Made by a program: the position numbers and the translations under genes. Shown piece by piece: positions 31,621-42,289 of a stretch of DNA of 64,000 nucleotides. Source of the stretch: Branchinecta lynchi (taxonomy: Eukaryota > Arthropoda > Branchiopoda > Anostraca > Branchinectidae); contig JAKZAP010000004.1 of assembly GCA_023053575.1 (NCBI GenBank), positions 6,801,572-6,865,571 of the forward strand, in the 5' to 3' direction. Position 1 is the stretch's first letter. Each line of letters starts with the position of its first letter. The notes under the pieces are model-generated. The model was given only the letters and a program-made list of their open reading frames with translations, ran no database searches and was not told where the DNA came from.

Positions 31621-31972
31621 TGTCAAGTATCTGAATAATGTAAAACTAGGCTCTGCTTTTCACAAATTATCCAGGGCTTTGACTGTTTTAAGCCCTTTTC
31701 CCAGGTCCACTGACTTCCAGCAAAAACTCGGCAAAGTTCAGACAACCGGTTTAACGCATCAATAGCATGATACGCGAACACTTATCGGGAGCATGATGCG
31801 CATGGAAAATAGTGAATCGTGGTTTGCAAAGTGCACAGATTAGTACCGTTAGCGGGTTACAAAGTAGCATGAAATTTGGGTCTCCGGGCTTAAGAATTTA
31901 TTAATGAACACAGTTATGGAAGTAGGTTGCACTGACATAATAGTCACGACGGGAATTCGCGCTGAACAAGAT

Positions 31973-32729
31973 GAGATCCAAAAAATTCAATATCTGATCC
32001 AGATAATTGGGTCTTGTCTTTGCCAGATCCTTCCTCCGCCCCAACTCCTTGAACATTTTTACTATTAAAATTTTGAAACAGATTTAGAAATAGCTAATCA
32101 TATGAGAAAATCAAGTTCAGATATGGATTCAACATGTGTGTTTACCCCTTAACTCCTGTAAGTCATATCTATTTTGACGAAACCGATCGAAACTTACTGC
32201 CTTACTCCTGACAATTTTCCGGTTTTGGCGGCATTTCGGAACTACTTGTCCGGGAAAAAAAAATAAAGCTCAAAAACGAATTCAGCGTATCTCTTTGCCG
32301 CTTTATCCAACATCTAATCAACTCCTATATTTCCGGGTAAAAAAAATATTGTCATATAGGAATTCAGCATCTCTTCTTACCCCTATATTGGGCATCTAAT
32401 CAACTACAAATAAAACTTTTGCTTTTAACTAATTTTCCGGTTTTGGCCGGACTACTTGTCCGGGTAGAAAATGATTTTCACATCAGAGTTCAGCATGTTT
32501 AAATTAGTTGTTTAAAAATACCTTGTTTGCCCCTTAATTTGAACCCCTCTCCCACCCTTAAATATAGGGCTATAGAGCCCATCTACGAACTCGACCTTTC
32601 CTTTTGACTCGAACAATCCTCACACCAAGTTTCATCAAAATATCTCGTTCCCTTCTAGAGTTATCGTGCTGACAGTCGGACAACTTTTGCGATGTCATAG
32701 GTATCCCTCCACTTACGTTTTGGGATCCT
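31973..32729 (+). repeat. GGATCCC-ended repeat family, copy 4
   Basis: Starts GAGATCCAAAAAATTC, aligned with the start of copy 1 (both have GGGTCTTGT and CTCCTTGA). It ends TTTTGGGATCC. Internal units contain GTTTTGGCCGGACTACTTGTC or a variant. The conserved CAAGTTTCATCAAAATATCT stretch is present. Confidence 0.6.
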
Positions 32730-32935
32730 AAAAAACTTACAAAGGAGGGAAAAAAACTATCTCTTACCGAGCATGAGTAACACGCATGGGTTAGATCTTT
32801 GGTACTGGCTGCGATGCCAGTGCCTGCCACCCTCCGTGGTTTTGGAATGTGAGGAGGGGGAAGTACTTGACGATGGATGTGGTCTTCCAATAGTTGACGA
32901 TCAAACTCAGTAGCAAGTTGACAAAGAGCGTGTTC

Positions 32936-33113
32936 CATCCTTCTAACACTATAAACTCTACTGGTGACTATTTTCGTTCCAACCTCGTGAAAAGTTACTA
33001 TGCAGACCGTTCCAACCTTCCCGAAATAGTAACTATTTGTCTACAGTGCTACGATTTCTGTGACGTGATTGGCCCGATCAGCCCGCCGCACGATATTTTT
33101 GCTGGAAACAGAA
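32936..33113. mobile_element. GAGCGTGTTCC element, copy 3 (interrupted)
   Basis: Starts GAGCGTGTTCCATCCTTCTA and follows the family through TCGTGAAAAGTTACTA and GTGATTGG to GCTGGAAACAGAA. There it is cut by another repeat (33,114-33,785). A short remnant resumes at about 33,786-33,810 (AAAATACGTTCCAAGCCT). The far terminus is lost. Confidence 0.6.
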
Positions 33114-33785
33114 CAAGTGCGCAAGCGCTCAGAGGTGGAGCGTGTATGTAAAATATTTATGACATTTTATATACAAACAGTTGTAGGACCAAGATATTTC
33201 ACATCCCCAATAACAAACAAAATAGCTTTAAATGTAAACAAACCGCAAGTATAAATCTAAAGAAATGCTGAAGATCTTGAAGATCTTTCCAAGTTATTGT
33301 CAAGTAAAAAAATGGGCAATCTGGGCCCAATTGCCCCTGAACCAAAAGGTGGTGGAGTTTGGGACCCTCAAAAAGTAAAAAAGTCACAAACCTACCAAGT
33401 TTCAACTTGATAACTGTTGATTCCTGGCACGGGTAGGCCCAGTTGCCCATGAACGGGGTGGGGGGGGGAGTTGCCACTTTAAAAGCAATTTCCCAGCCCT
33501 AGGATCTAAATGTACAAGGAATTTCATCGGTCTATGTCTAGTTCTGGTCAAGTTATGAACATTATTCACTGGGCAATCTGGGCCCATTTGCCCCTGAACT
33601 GGGTTGGGGTTGGGGGACTTTCAAAAGGCAGAACTAGACCCCAATACCCACTAGTGTACCAAGTTTGAACTTAATACTTGCACTGGTTCACGAGTTATGA
33701 GCTCCATAAAATACGGTGAAAACCGGAAACCAAAAGTAGCTACAGCGCTCGCAATGGTGGATTAGTGATCCAATGGACACTACTA
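33114..33785. mobile_element. GGGCAATCTGGG repeat element, copy 1
   Basis: Starts CAAGTGCGCAAGCGCTC and ends in ACAGCGCTCGCAATGGTGG...ACTACTA. Inside are several units built on GGGCAATCTGGGCCC, TTGCCC(C/A)TGAAC and CAAGTTTGAACTTGATACTT. The same start and end occur at 47,871-49,072 and 56,018-59,956, each inside a different host element, which defines the borders. The class is unknown. Confidence 0.6.
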
Positions 33786-33814
33786 AAAATACGTTCCAAG
33801 CCTGGATTTTACGC

Positions 33815-34557
33815 GATACCAAAACGTTCTTGGAGGGATACCTGTGACAACGCAAAACTTGTCCGTCTGTAACTCTCGAAGGGATGAGATATTTTGATGA
33901 AACTTGGTATGAGGATTTTTTTTGGTCAAGGATAAGGTCAAGTTTGTAGATGGGCTCTGTAGACCTACGTTTAGGGGTGAGGAGGGGGTTTCAAATTAAG
34001 GGGCAACACTAAATATTTTTTAAAAACTATAGAGATAGTTGATTTAGGGGTAAGGAGACATGCTGAAACGGAATATGAAAGTTATTTTCTTGCCGGACAA
34101 GTAGTTCACCTGGAATCCGGTGAAAACCGGACACACAATTTGTCGACCAATTTTCGGCTATAGCAGTCCTTAGCCCTTAGTTCTCAAACCTGTATCGCTC
34201 TGCGCGTTGGATGACGACATCCATTTGTTATTCTATGGACGCCGGAGAGATCTAGTGTAATCGAAGGTCGAAGGAAATGTTCAAACGAAGAAATATGCTG
34301 TTCAATGAGGATTCACTGGTAAAGTACAGGTCAAGTTCGTAGAAGGGTCCTTTAGTCCTATCTTTAGAGGCAGAGGAGGGGTTTCGAGTTACGATAAAAA
34401 CATGTATGTTTTTATAAGATAATAAGACATTCATTGGGGGTAAGGAAGAGATGGTGAATCCATTTTTGAACCTTATTTTAACAGTAAAATTATTCAAGGA
34501 ATCTGACGAAGACATGACCCAATTGTTTGAATCAACTGTTAGATTTTTGGGATCCCA
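33815..34557 (-). repeat. GGATCCC-ended repeat family, copy 5
   Basis: A minus-strand copy from a degraded GATACCAAAACG start (compare ATCCCAAAACGTAAGTGGAGG), through GATATTTTGATGAAACTTGG and CAAGTAGTTCACCTGGAATC, to TTTTTGGGATCCC. The middle of the copy is scrambled and contains a second GTCAAGTTCGTAGA unit. Confidence 0.55.
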
Positions 34558-35019
34558 TCGAAACCTTCGGTCCTGTTCTATTAGTAATTAACGATGCTGG
34601 ATCCTCTCGAGGCGCCGACGACTGATCTCGTGTTAAACGGAAGTGCAGAAGGGAGGGCAAACGAAAACAAGGTAAATACAAGGAGGTGGCGTTCTGGGCT
34701 GGTACTGGGGTCCCACGGCGGGAGACGGATCTTGTCCCAATATTGGCTCGTTTTAGCATAGATCATACATGCTTCTCCTACTTGAGATACGAAGCTAGAC
34801 AATACCTAAAAGTTTGAACCCCTCCGCTCTGCTGTGATCTGATAGGTTAGGTTTGAAAGTTGCACTGGACTTAAGAAAAGAGACAATTAAATTGTCTGAC
34901 TTTTCCTGGTTGACTGACGCTTCAGTAATGTCAGTCACGATGACGGCTCGATCGCTGTGGATATCTTCTGTCCCCGATCTTCACCATTTGGTGTACGATG
35001 GGTAAACAAATGAACACAC

Positions 35020-35530
35020 ACACTTTTGCCGATACCATGGTATCTGATACCACGGTAACTGGATCTGCATTTTGTCGTTTTTGCAGTTACAACCCATTTG
35101 AAAATGGAGAATGTGCCCATACGGAGTATATGAAAAAATAATAAAGGAAATAAAAACAAAAGATCCGACTAAACTAAATGACTATACGAACGCACTATAA
35201 TACGGACGGCACCTGTACAGAGAAGAGTTTAATTCGACACGGCGTTGGACCACAGCCAGAAAGGGGGAGTATACTACGGTTGCTTTGCAAAAACGACGAT
35301 TTGCGCTTTTAGAAGTAACCCCAAAAGAAAAACTGATATCCACTCACATCACAAGTGCATGGAATGTTCTTGTGTAGGTGATCTTGAAACTGAGATGACG
35401 TTTTCAGATACCAAGGTAACTGGCCAGATACCACGATAACTGCAAACACGTCTTTTGACCGTGGTATGAGATACCGTGGTAACCACGAAAACGACTTTAG
35501 ACCGCGGTATCAGATACCACGGTATCTGCA
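35020..35530. repeat. Palindromic GATACCACGGTAACTG repeat, copies 2 and 3
   Basis: 35,025-35,095 and 35,405-35,530 carry direct and inverted GATACCACGGTAACTG units like those at 1,660-1,860. The 310 bp between may have been inserted into a once continuous copy. No coding frame is supported. Confidence 0.45.
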
Positions 35531-36039
35531 AAGACGCAACTAATTTATATGACAAATAATTGTCAAGTAATTTGCTTTTCTCGTAAAAACTTGTCAATGA
35601 AAGATGTTCGTATCTTAACATATCAAGAGCGTTTTACTCGCTATAACTACAAATTCGAATGCTATATTCTAACTTTATTTTTTTAACAATCAAAGTAATA
35701 ACGTACAAAGAACAACAGGGTCACATCCTTCCAGCGACAGGAAAAGAAACTAAATGAACATCAGGCAGTCGCTGTGTCTTCTTTCCGCCGTTGCTTAATT
35801 TTTGCCTAATAAAAGAAAAAAAGTATCATCATTTTTTTGTATGCCGCTGAACTAGCCAAAGAAATCCATCGATCGATAATGAGCACGAAACAGTCAATAA
35901 TACCGTCGGAAACAGCATATAGCTATAGCTACAGGCGTATAGCTACAGGGAAACTGACCGTAAACACGGTACAAGATGACTTTATAGCGTTCAGCTTTTT
36001 TTTTATGGCACTTGCCCTTCAGCCAAGTGTCATATAGCG

Positions 36040-37560
36040 ATCGCAATTTCTGTCCGTCCGTCGGTCGGTCGGTCTGTCTGTCCAGGTTTCTCTAGTTCGG
36101 GCACTTCCACATAAGCTAGGACAATGAAACTGTGCGGGCATATCAGGGACCCCAAATGATTAAGTTGGAAATAGTCACTTCCCCGATCCGAGCATCTGGG
36201 GAGGGGGGGGGGGGGGAGTAGAGGGAGGGGGAATCCGGAAAAATTAGGTATTTCTTACTTACGACCGGGTGATCAGATCTTAATGAAACTTGATACATAA
36301 GAAGTTCTCGGGTCTCAGACGTCCCGTTTTAAATCCGGACCGGATCCGGTAAGTTGGAGGGGGGAGCCGGAAATCTTGGGAAACACTTAAAGTGGAGGGA
36401 TTGGATGAAACTTGGTGGAAACAACAAGCACAAGTCCTAGATGCGGGACTGACATAACCGGAACTGATCAGCTCACTGTGGGGGAGTTGGGGGGGGGGGA
36501 TCTGAATTTCTAGTGATCCCGCGAGTTTGGTACTTCCTGATTTGCTAGGATGAAACATGGCAGACTTGTTCATCTAGTTTTCTGATCCGACCATCGTGGG
36601 GGGAGAGGGGGGTGGGGGTGGGGAATCCGGTATCTAGTGGCACGCTCAGATATTGAACGGGTGATGGGATTTAAATGAAACTTGATATTTAGAAACATGT
36701 CGTGCATTAGATGTCCCATTTGACATTGGGGGGGGGGGGAGTTGGAGGGGGAACCGAAAATCTTTCGAAACGCTTAGAGTGGAGGGATCGGGATGAAACT
36801 TGGTGGGAAGAACAAGCAATAGCCTTAGATACGTAATTTGACAGAATCAGATCGTATGGGGCTCTGTAGGGGGAGTTGGAGGGGGTTTCCCGGAATTCTG
36901 GTAATCGTGAGTTAGGATACTTCCAGATGCGCTAAGGACGATAAAAATTTGGCAGGAATATTAGTGATCCGACCAAATACACTTAAGAACTCGACACAAT
37001 ACCCTAGGAAGACTTCCGTTACTGGGTCAGACCATTTTTCGGGGAGTTGAGGGAGAGGGAATCCGGAAATTACTGACTTCCGTGGGTTGCGAACAAATTG
37101 CCCGATTCAAGTGAAAATTTATGGGTGACAAGACTTGATGACCTAGATCTGCAAAGCATGTGTCGGAACCCCACGCGGCCATGGTTGAGAGAGTTGGGGG
37201 GAAGGGTGGTCATAAAACATTGTGAAATACACAGAAACCAAACAGATGGGCTGAATGGGTTGCAAGTTGGACAGTACTAAGTTTATGAGGCCTACATTTG
37301 TCATTTCGCGTCCGAACCGGATCCAACCAAAGTAGGAGGAGGAGCCTGATGGAAGGGAAGAGGAGATGTTGGAGATGCGAAGTTTATGTGTCCGAGTCAT
37401 ATTCGGCCACAGGGGAGTTGGACGGGGAGTCCCGGAAATGTTGTGGCTCGCATAGGGGTTTAACGAGCGGAGTGATTTGCATGAAACTTGGAAAGCAGAG
37501 AGATCGTATGCCTTAGATGGCATATTTTAGGGTCCAGACCGGATCCGAGCACGGCTGGAG
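36040..37560. repeat. G-rich degenerate tandem array with GATGAAACTTGG motif
   Basis: After a GTCCGTCCGTCGGTCGGTCG run, seven or more units of about 150-200 bp repeat AATGAAACTTGATA or GATGAAACTTGGTGG, a GGGGGAGTTGGAGG tract and a CCGGAAAT box. Several units contain long G tracts (for example 36,204-36,218 and 36,489-36,498). Units are too diverged to give a clear consensus. No gene is supported. Confidence 0.55.
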
Positions 37561-37792
37561 GGGGTTCCGGAATTCCCGGGAAAATGCTCAGATTTACTTT
37601 CTCGTTTCTCTTACCACCTACTCGTAACAAGTGCCATATGAGCTCGTAGCCCTTGTTTCGAAAGGCTGGCTGGATACATCTAAAACTCCCATTCTTTTTC
37701 GCAAGGTTAATATCGCGGGAATAAATGAAGTCGCGAATTCTAACCAGAAATCGGTACGACTGCAGTGGCTGTGTCGTGTGCCAATCAGTTAA

Positions 37793-38244
37793 AGTTTAAC
37801 TGAAAAGCCAACTTATTTTTGTATCATTTTACTGAATACAGTGATTTATTTGGATCCTGCGAAGAAAGTTTTTGATCTTCACTATCTGCTCTAGCAGTAA
37901 CGTTCAGAATATCTACGGCCATCACCGGAACACAAACTCTACTATGGCGCGCGGAAAATTTGAAACTCAATACAAACGCGGCTTTTCTGTTGCTAGTTAT
38001 AGGCTTCGTGAACACTGTTCTCTGCATGCACACTTATTTTCACAGATCATTTTCGTCAAGCATACAAAATAGGTACAAGCACATATAAATATCACAAATC
38101 CGACAGAGAAAATTCACTATGTGAACATCTACTCGCGAATAGTGGAGCAACGAAGTAAAGCATTTCATTGAATCTTCAAGCCCCTTTAAGTGAGTTAGTG
38201 GTGGGCAATTAGATTGTCTTATTTCAGCCCTTTTCGGTTAAAGT
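37793..38244. mobile_element. TTAA-flanked inverted-repeat element, copy 2
   Basis: Left AGTTTAACTGAAAAGCC after TTAA (37,789-37,792). Right CTTTTCGGTTAAAGT before TCAA (38,245-38,248), one base off TTAA. The interior matches the copy at 14,853 (ATTTGGATCCTG, AACGTTCAGAATATCTACGG, AAGTGAGTTAGTGG). Confidence 0.75.
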
Positions 38245-38559
38245 TCAAAAAGAAAATCTGACAAAAAGAAATACATTCGGCTTGTATAATAAGATAAGTA
38301 AAACATCTGTTGCTAAATATGATTTACTAAAATATAAAATTTCAGATTTTCGAAAATTTCTCCTTGGGTTCTCTATCTCTTTCAGTAATTCGCAGCTAGT
38401 TTCTGACTTTAAAGTCAAAGACCCAGTCTTAATTCGAAAGAAAAAGCTGACAAACTTTTACAAAAATGCAGTTGAACCCCTCCAAACCTACAACCTGTAC
38501 CCGTTTTTTTTCGAGTGTAGTACGTAAACAATTCTAATTTAGTTGTCGAAACCGGGTCT

Positions 38560-38890
38560 AGGCGAGAACCCCCCCCCCCCCGCTCCCGGTGCAAACAAAC
38601 CCATATCCTTTACTTTTGATACGAATCCAAAACATTTAACACTCACAAAACATTCGAACTTGACCTGTACTTTGACCCAAAGAGTGATCGTGCAAAATTT
38701 GAACAAAATATGTCAACCCTTTCGAGAGTTATCGTGCTAACAGACGGACGGACAGACGGACAACTTCTTCGATGTCATAGGGGGGGGGGGGGGGGGGTAC
38801 CGGAGGGTTTTGGTGCCGGGTGGGTTTTGGTCAGGGGGGGGGGGGGAGGGTTGGTACCGGTAAGGGGGGGGGGGTCGCCGTTTTTTTTTT
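38560..38890. repeat. Homopolymer-rich repeat fragment
   Basis: A C tract at about 38,570-38,581 and G tracts at about 38,780-38,796, 38,837-38,846 and 38,865-38,872 flank a piece of the CATCAAAATAT...GACAGACGGACAAC sequence seen in the GGATCCC family (here GAGAGTTATCGTGCTAACAG). Local ORFs are repeat shadows. Confidence 0.5.
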
Positions 38891-39149
38891 TTTGCCGGAA
38901 TCCGTCGAAACCATGTGTATGTTTTTCATGATACTGATAGTGTCACTGAAAGGATCAGCTGATTTAGGCACTGTTTTGTTATTAATTTATTTTGTACTCC
39001 TTAGTTTGGAAAATAAACGAATAAGTAATAAATATTTGGCAGTATCTGCTTGTTAGATAGATAGAAAAGTCAGTAATTTCTCTTCGACTCCGAAAGAAAT
39101 GAGTGAGCGCTCGGGGGACTATGTCGACCAAGACGATCAAAATTAGCGG

Positions 39150-39420
39150 CGTTTTCGCAAATGTGCCCACGACAAATTCCAAAACAAGCCAAAATACTTT
39201 AGGCTACTATTGGGGGGGGGGGGGGGGGGTAGGGGGTTGACCCCCCCGAAACATACAAAAATAATCATTTTTATGGGCTTTTTCCTCTCATCTATGTCTT
39301 TTTTGTCCGACCTGCAGGCCCCCCCCCCCCCCCCCGAAATAAATTCCTGGATAGGGGCCTGCTACTATGTGCCCAAGAAAAATTCTAAAAAAGCCAAATT
39401 ATTTTAGGCTACTGTGACGT
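39150..39420. repeat. Duplicated box flanking poly-G and poly-C tracts
   Basis: CAAATTCCAAAACAAGCCAA...TTTAGGCTACTATT (39,170-39,211) recurs as AAATTCTAAAAAAGCCAAAT...TTTTAGGCTACTGT (39,379-39,414). Between them lie a long G tract (39,212 on) and a C tract (39,320-39,334), which could pair. It may be one small element with its target copied, or a tandem duplication. Confidence 0.4.
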
Positions 39421-40073
39421 CAGAATCTCTGTTTTAAATGGCTGGCCTAGAGATAATATCTATATTACTTTAAAAAGAGACCCGACAGATATGTAAAAAG
39501 AGATACATGAGACCAAATCGGCTTTGTTTTTATTGCCAGCTATTCAGAGTCAACACTAGAAAATAAAAGTAGGATATGCCCTGCCAGTTGGGTTGTCCTA
39601 CGAGGATTTGAAACTGGAGACGGGAATTTGCTTTGTCAACACTTCTCTTCCGCGAGGTTTCTTGTTCCTCTTCCCCGCAGCCAATTGGCCAAATTGGTCT
39701 ACTGAAAGCGGCCTAAACGAACCAGTTTCAATTTCAATAGTAGCACGAAACCTACTTTGTTCCAAATCATGCCTTGATTGATGGCTCTGCTATGACTTTG
39801 ACGTCCGCAACCCATTGCTTCCGGCCCTATTTCTCTTTTCTTGTATTATTTAGTACTTTTCTCATGCCTTACGCGCCATCGCGCAAACTCTACATTTACA
39901 AACCCGATAGTTCGAACGACAATCAAGCTGGTATATCAGAGTAAGTGTACACTGGTACTTTCTAGGATTTATCCTGGAATTCAGGATTTTTGAATTTGAA
40001 TCCCGGCAGGATGTTTTATAGGATTTTTGAGAATCAAGGATTTAGCAGGATTTCCAGACTGCAGTAAGAATTA

Positions 40074-40440
40074 AAGCCAGGCTTCACCTTCCAGATTACC
40101 AGACGTCCAGGGCTTCCGCATAGTCAATCCAACCCTTCCAGATTTTCATGATAATGATGACAGCTAATTTCGCTATTCTTCAACATTTCCGAGATGTCCC
40201 CTTCGCATTTTAAATGTTTCTTGCATTCCAGTCACAACTGTCAATCACTTTCCCTTTTCTCCCTACATTTGCATATTTTTTCTGTCTGTCGAATGGATTG
40301 CCTTCCAGACATCCGAAATCGGGGGTCTCCAACACCCGGACTTCCAGACATGTTTGGCCTGGCTTCACTTTCCAGATCCGTCTCGACGAAAACGGCTGTC
40401 TGGAATCCGGAAGAAAAATCTGGAAGGTGACGCCTGGCTT
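40074..40440. mobile_element. TTA-flanked element (PIF/Harbinger-like)
   Basis: AAGCCAGGCTTCACCTTCC at the left is inverted at the right as GGAAGGTGACGCCTGGCTT. TTA lies on both sides (40,071-40,073 and 40,441-40,443). The interior contains repeated CCAGA(C/T) motifs. There is no ORF of note. The flanking 40,000-40,073 has repeated AGGATTT words. Confidence 0.7.
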
Positions 40441-41186
40441 TTAGGGATTTCGGGGAAAAAGTAACCATACAAGAACCTCTATTGTAGCGTTCGACGTTCC
40501 GCATTTTTACGATTTTTACCATCTAACGCCAAACTCCTTTTTTATAAGAATGAAAAAAAAAAAAAACTGCAGTTTGGTTCTTTCGTTTGAAAGCTACGTG
40601 AATGAAAGGAAGGAATGAAAGCTTCATTTCGGATTGCAAAAATACCTTGATCATCAGTGGTTCCAAAAATGTATCAGTCTGGTAAAGAAACGGTCAAATA
40701 GTTCTGCGACAAGTGGCAACACTGATTTCCGCTGATTCTGATTCTATCTCTTTAGTAGGTTAAATCCCCAACATGACCGAAGAGTCCGGAATAATTTACT
40801 AGGCTGGAGTCGGAGGCCGCGGCCGGAACAGTCGCTTGTAACATGGCCTGGAGTAGGTATAAGCAGACAGGATTTGGACAGTTGGAAAGTAAATAAAACA
40901 AGAGCTGTAAGCGCATATGACACTTGCAAGCAAACGTCGTAGCTAAGGGTGTCAGCTAAGATTTGCGCTGTCTTGAGGCACAGACTTATGGTTCCTTCAT
41001 ATTCGTGAAAATGTACGGTGTAGCAAAAAATATGCCATGCACTGCGCGATTACAATGCGCACTTTAAGGGGCTAGGAATCCCTTTTGCAAGCAAAAGCAC
41101 TGGTGCACAAATCATCATGGCGATCTTAAAAATGTATCGTTTCTTAAAAATGTGCTTTCCACTTCACGGTAAGATTGGCGCTTTAA

Positions 41187-42275
41187 GTATGTTCGCAAGT
41201 CATTAGTAAGCAAAATCCCCAACTTTCGCCACGGAGTGTGGCTAAACTCAAAGCCGAAGTGTTACGTGAGACTTTGAAAATGCATAACTTGGACTCGTCA
41301 GGGAACAGGCCCGAACTTGAACTACGAGTGAACATGCTAGTAATAAACCTTAAGAATCCGCAGGTAAATAAGACACCACAGAGGACAAACCTGGCAAGCC
41401 ATGAGGCTTTCACTCGCCCCAATCCACTGCAAAAGCGCCAGCCGCCGTAAGATCATTTGAGGAGGAAATATCGGCTACGGGTAAGAATGGTGAGTCAGTG
41501 GAAAGTGATGAAGCCCTAAACATTAGGCTGAATGAAGTAATCTCGGCCCAATTAGAAATGATTGAAGGTCTAAGGAGGGTTATTCAAGAAAAAGACAAAA
41601 TCATTGGACTCCCAGCAGATTCAGATTTCTGCGCTCGTCAGAAATAAGTCCAAACAAAATTTAAAGCCTATCAGCAAGGTACAGCCGGAAGAAACTACAA
41701 AGAGAAAAACTAACGCCTCGGAAAGGCACGGTAAACCTGCGTCTGGTAGACCGGGCAGGTTTTTCGCTAGAGACAAGTGCATCAAAAAAGAGTGCAAGTA
41801 CTTACATGTCTGCAAATTCTTCCGAGCGGATATGGTACAAGGGCAAACTGCAAGTTCAACCATCCTAAAATCTGCGCCAAAGAAACCGTGCAGGCTTGTA
41901 AGTACGGTCCGAAGTGCAAGTTTGTCCATGCCGATTGCCTAAAACCACAAGGTTCCCGACAAAACCCGCAGCCTAAAACACGGCAAGCACAATATACCCG
42001 AGTGCAGACACGAACGCGGCAAACTGGGTACTCGTACTCGCCATCTTTTCCCATCCCATTATGAACAAAATACTGCCCCTGGGTATTTTCTTTTACGTGT
42101 CCCTCAACCGCGCCAGTTCGACCCAGCCCACCCCACTGGCTGGGGTCCGACGACCGGTTGGGCCCTACCTCCACAGCCTGGAATTACGCCCGTAAACCTT
42201 CAGCCTGCAAATTCGGCTCAGCCCTCTCACCACCAGGGAAACCCGCTCACCCAAAGACAGTACTACATAACGTAG
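41187..42275 (+). pseudogene. Retrotransposon ORF1: SAP-like, coiled coil, CCCH clusters
   Basis: Reading shifts between two frames. 41,220-41,335 has a SAP-like helix-turn-helix (LKAEVLRETLKMHNLDSSG, then RPELELRV). 41,453-41,640 has an acidic region and a short coiled coil (LRRVIQEKDKIIGL). 41,604-41,830 has a basic linker and CIKKECKYLHVCKFF. 41,830-41,945 has CKFNHPKIC and CKYGPKCKFVHADC, which fit CCCH fingers. 42,057-42,275 has a Pro/Gln-rich tail with a TAG stop. SAP parts bind DNA and CCCH fingers usually bind RNA. At least three frameshifts make it non-functional. Confidence 0.6.
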
Positions 42276-42289
42276 GAGAATCCTATGAC

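Noticed and set aside
41621..42174. Minus-strand ORFs of 102 and 130 residues opposite the retrotransposon ORF1
   Set aside because: They are antisense to the SAP/CCCH region, which has the better family match.
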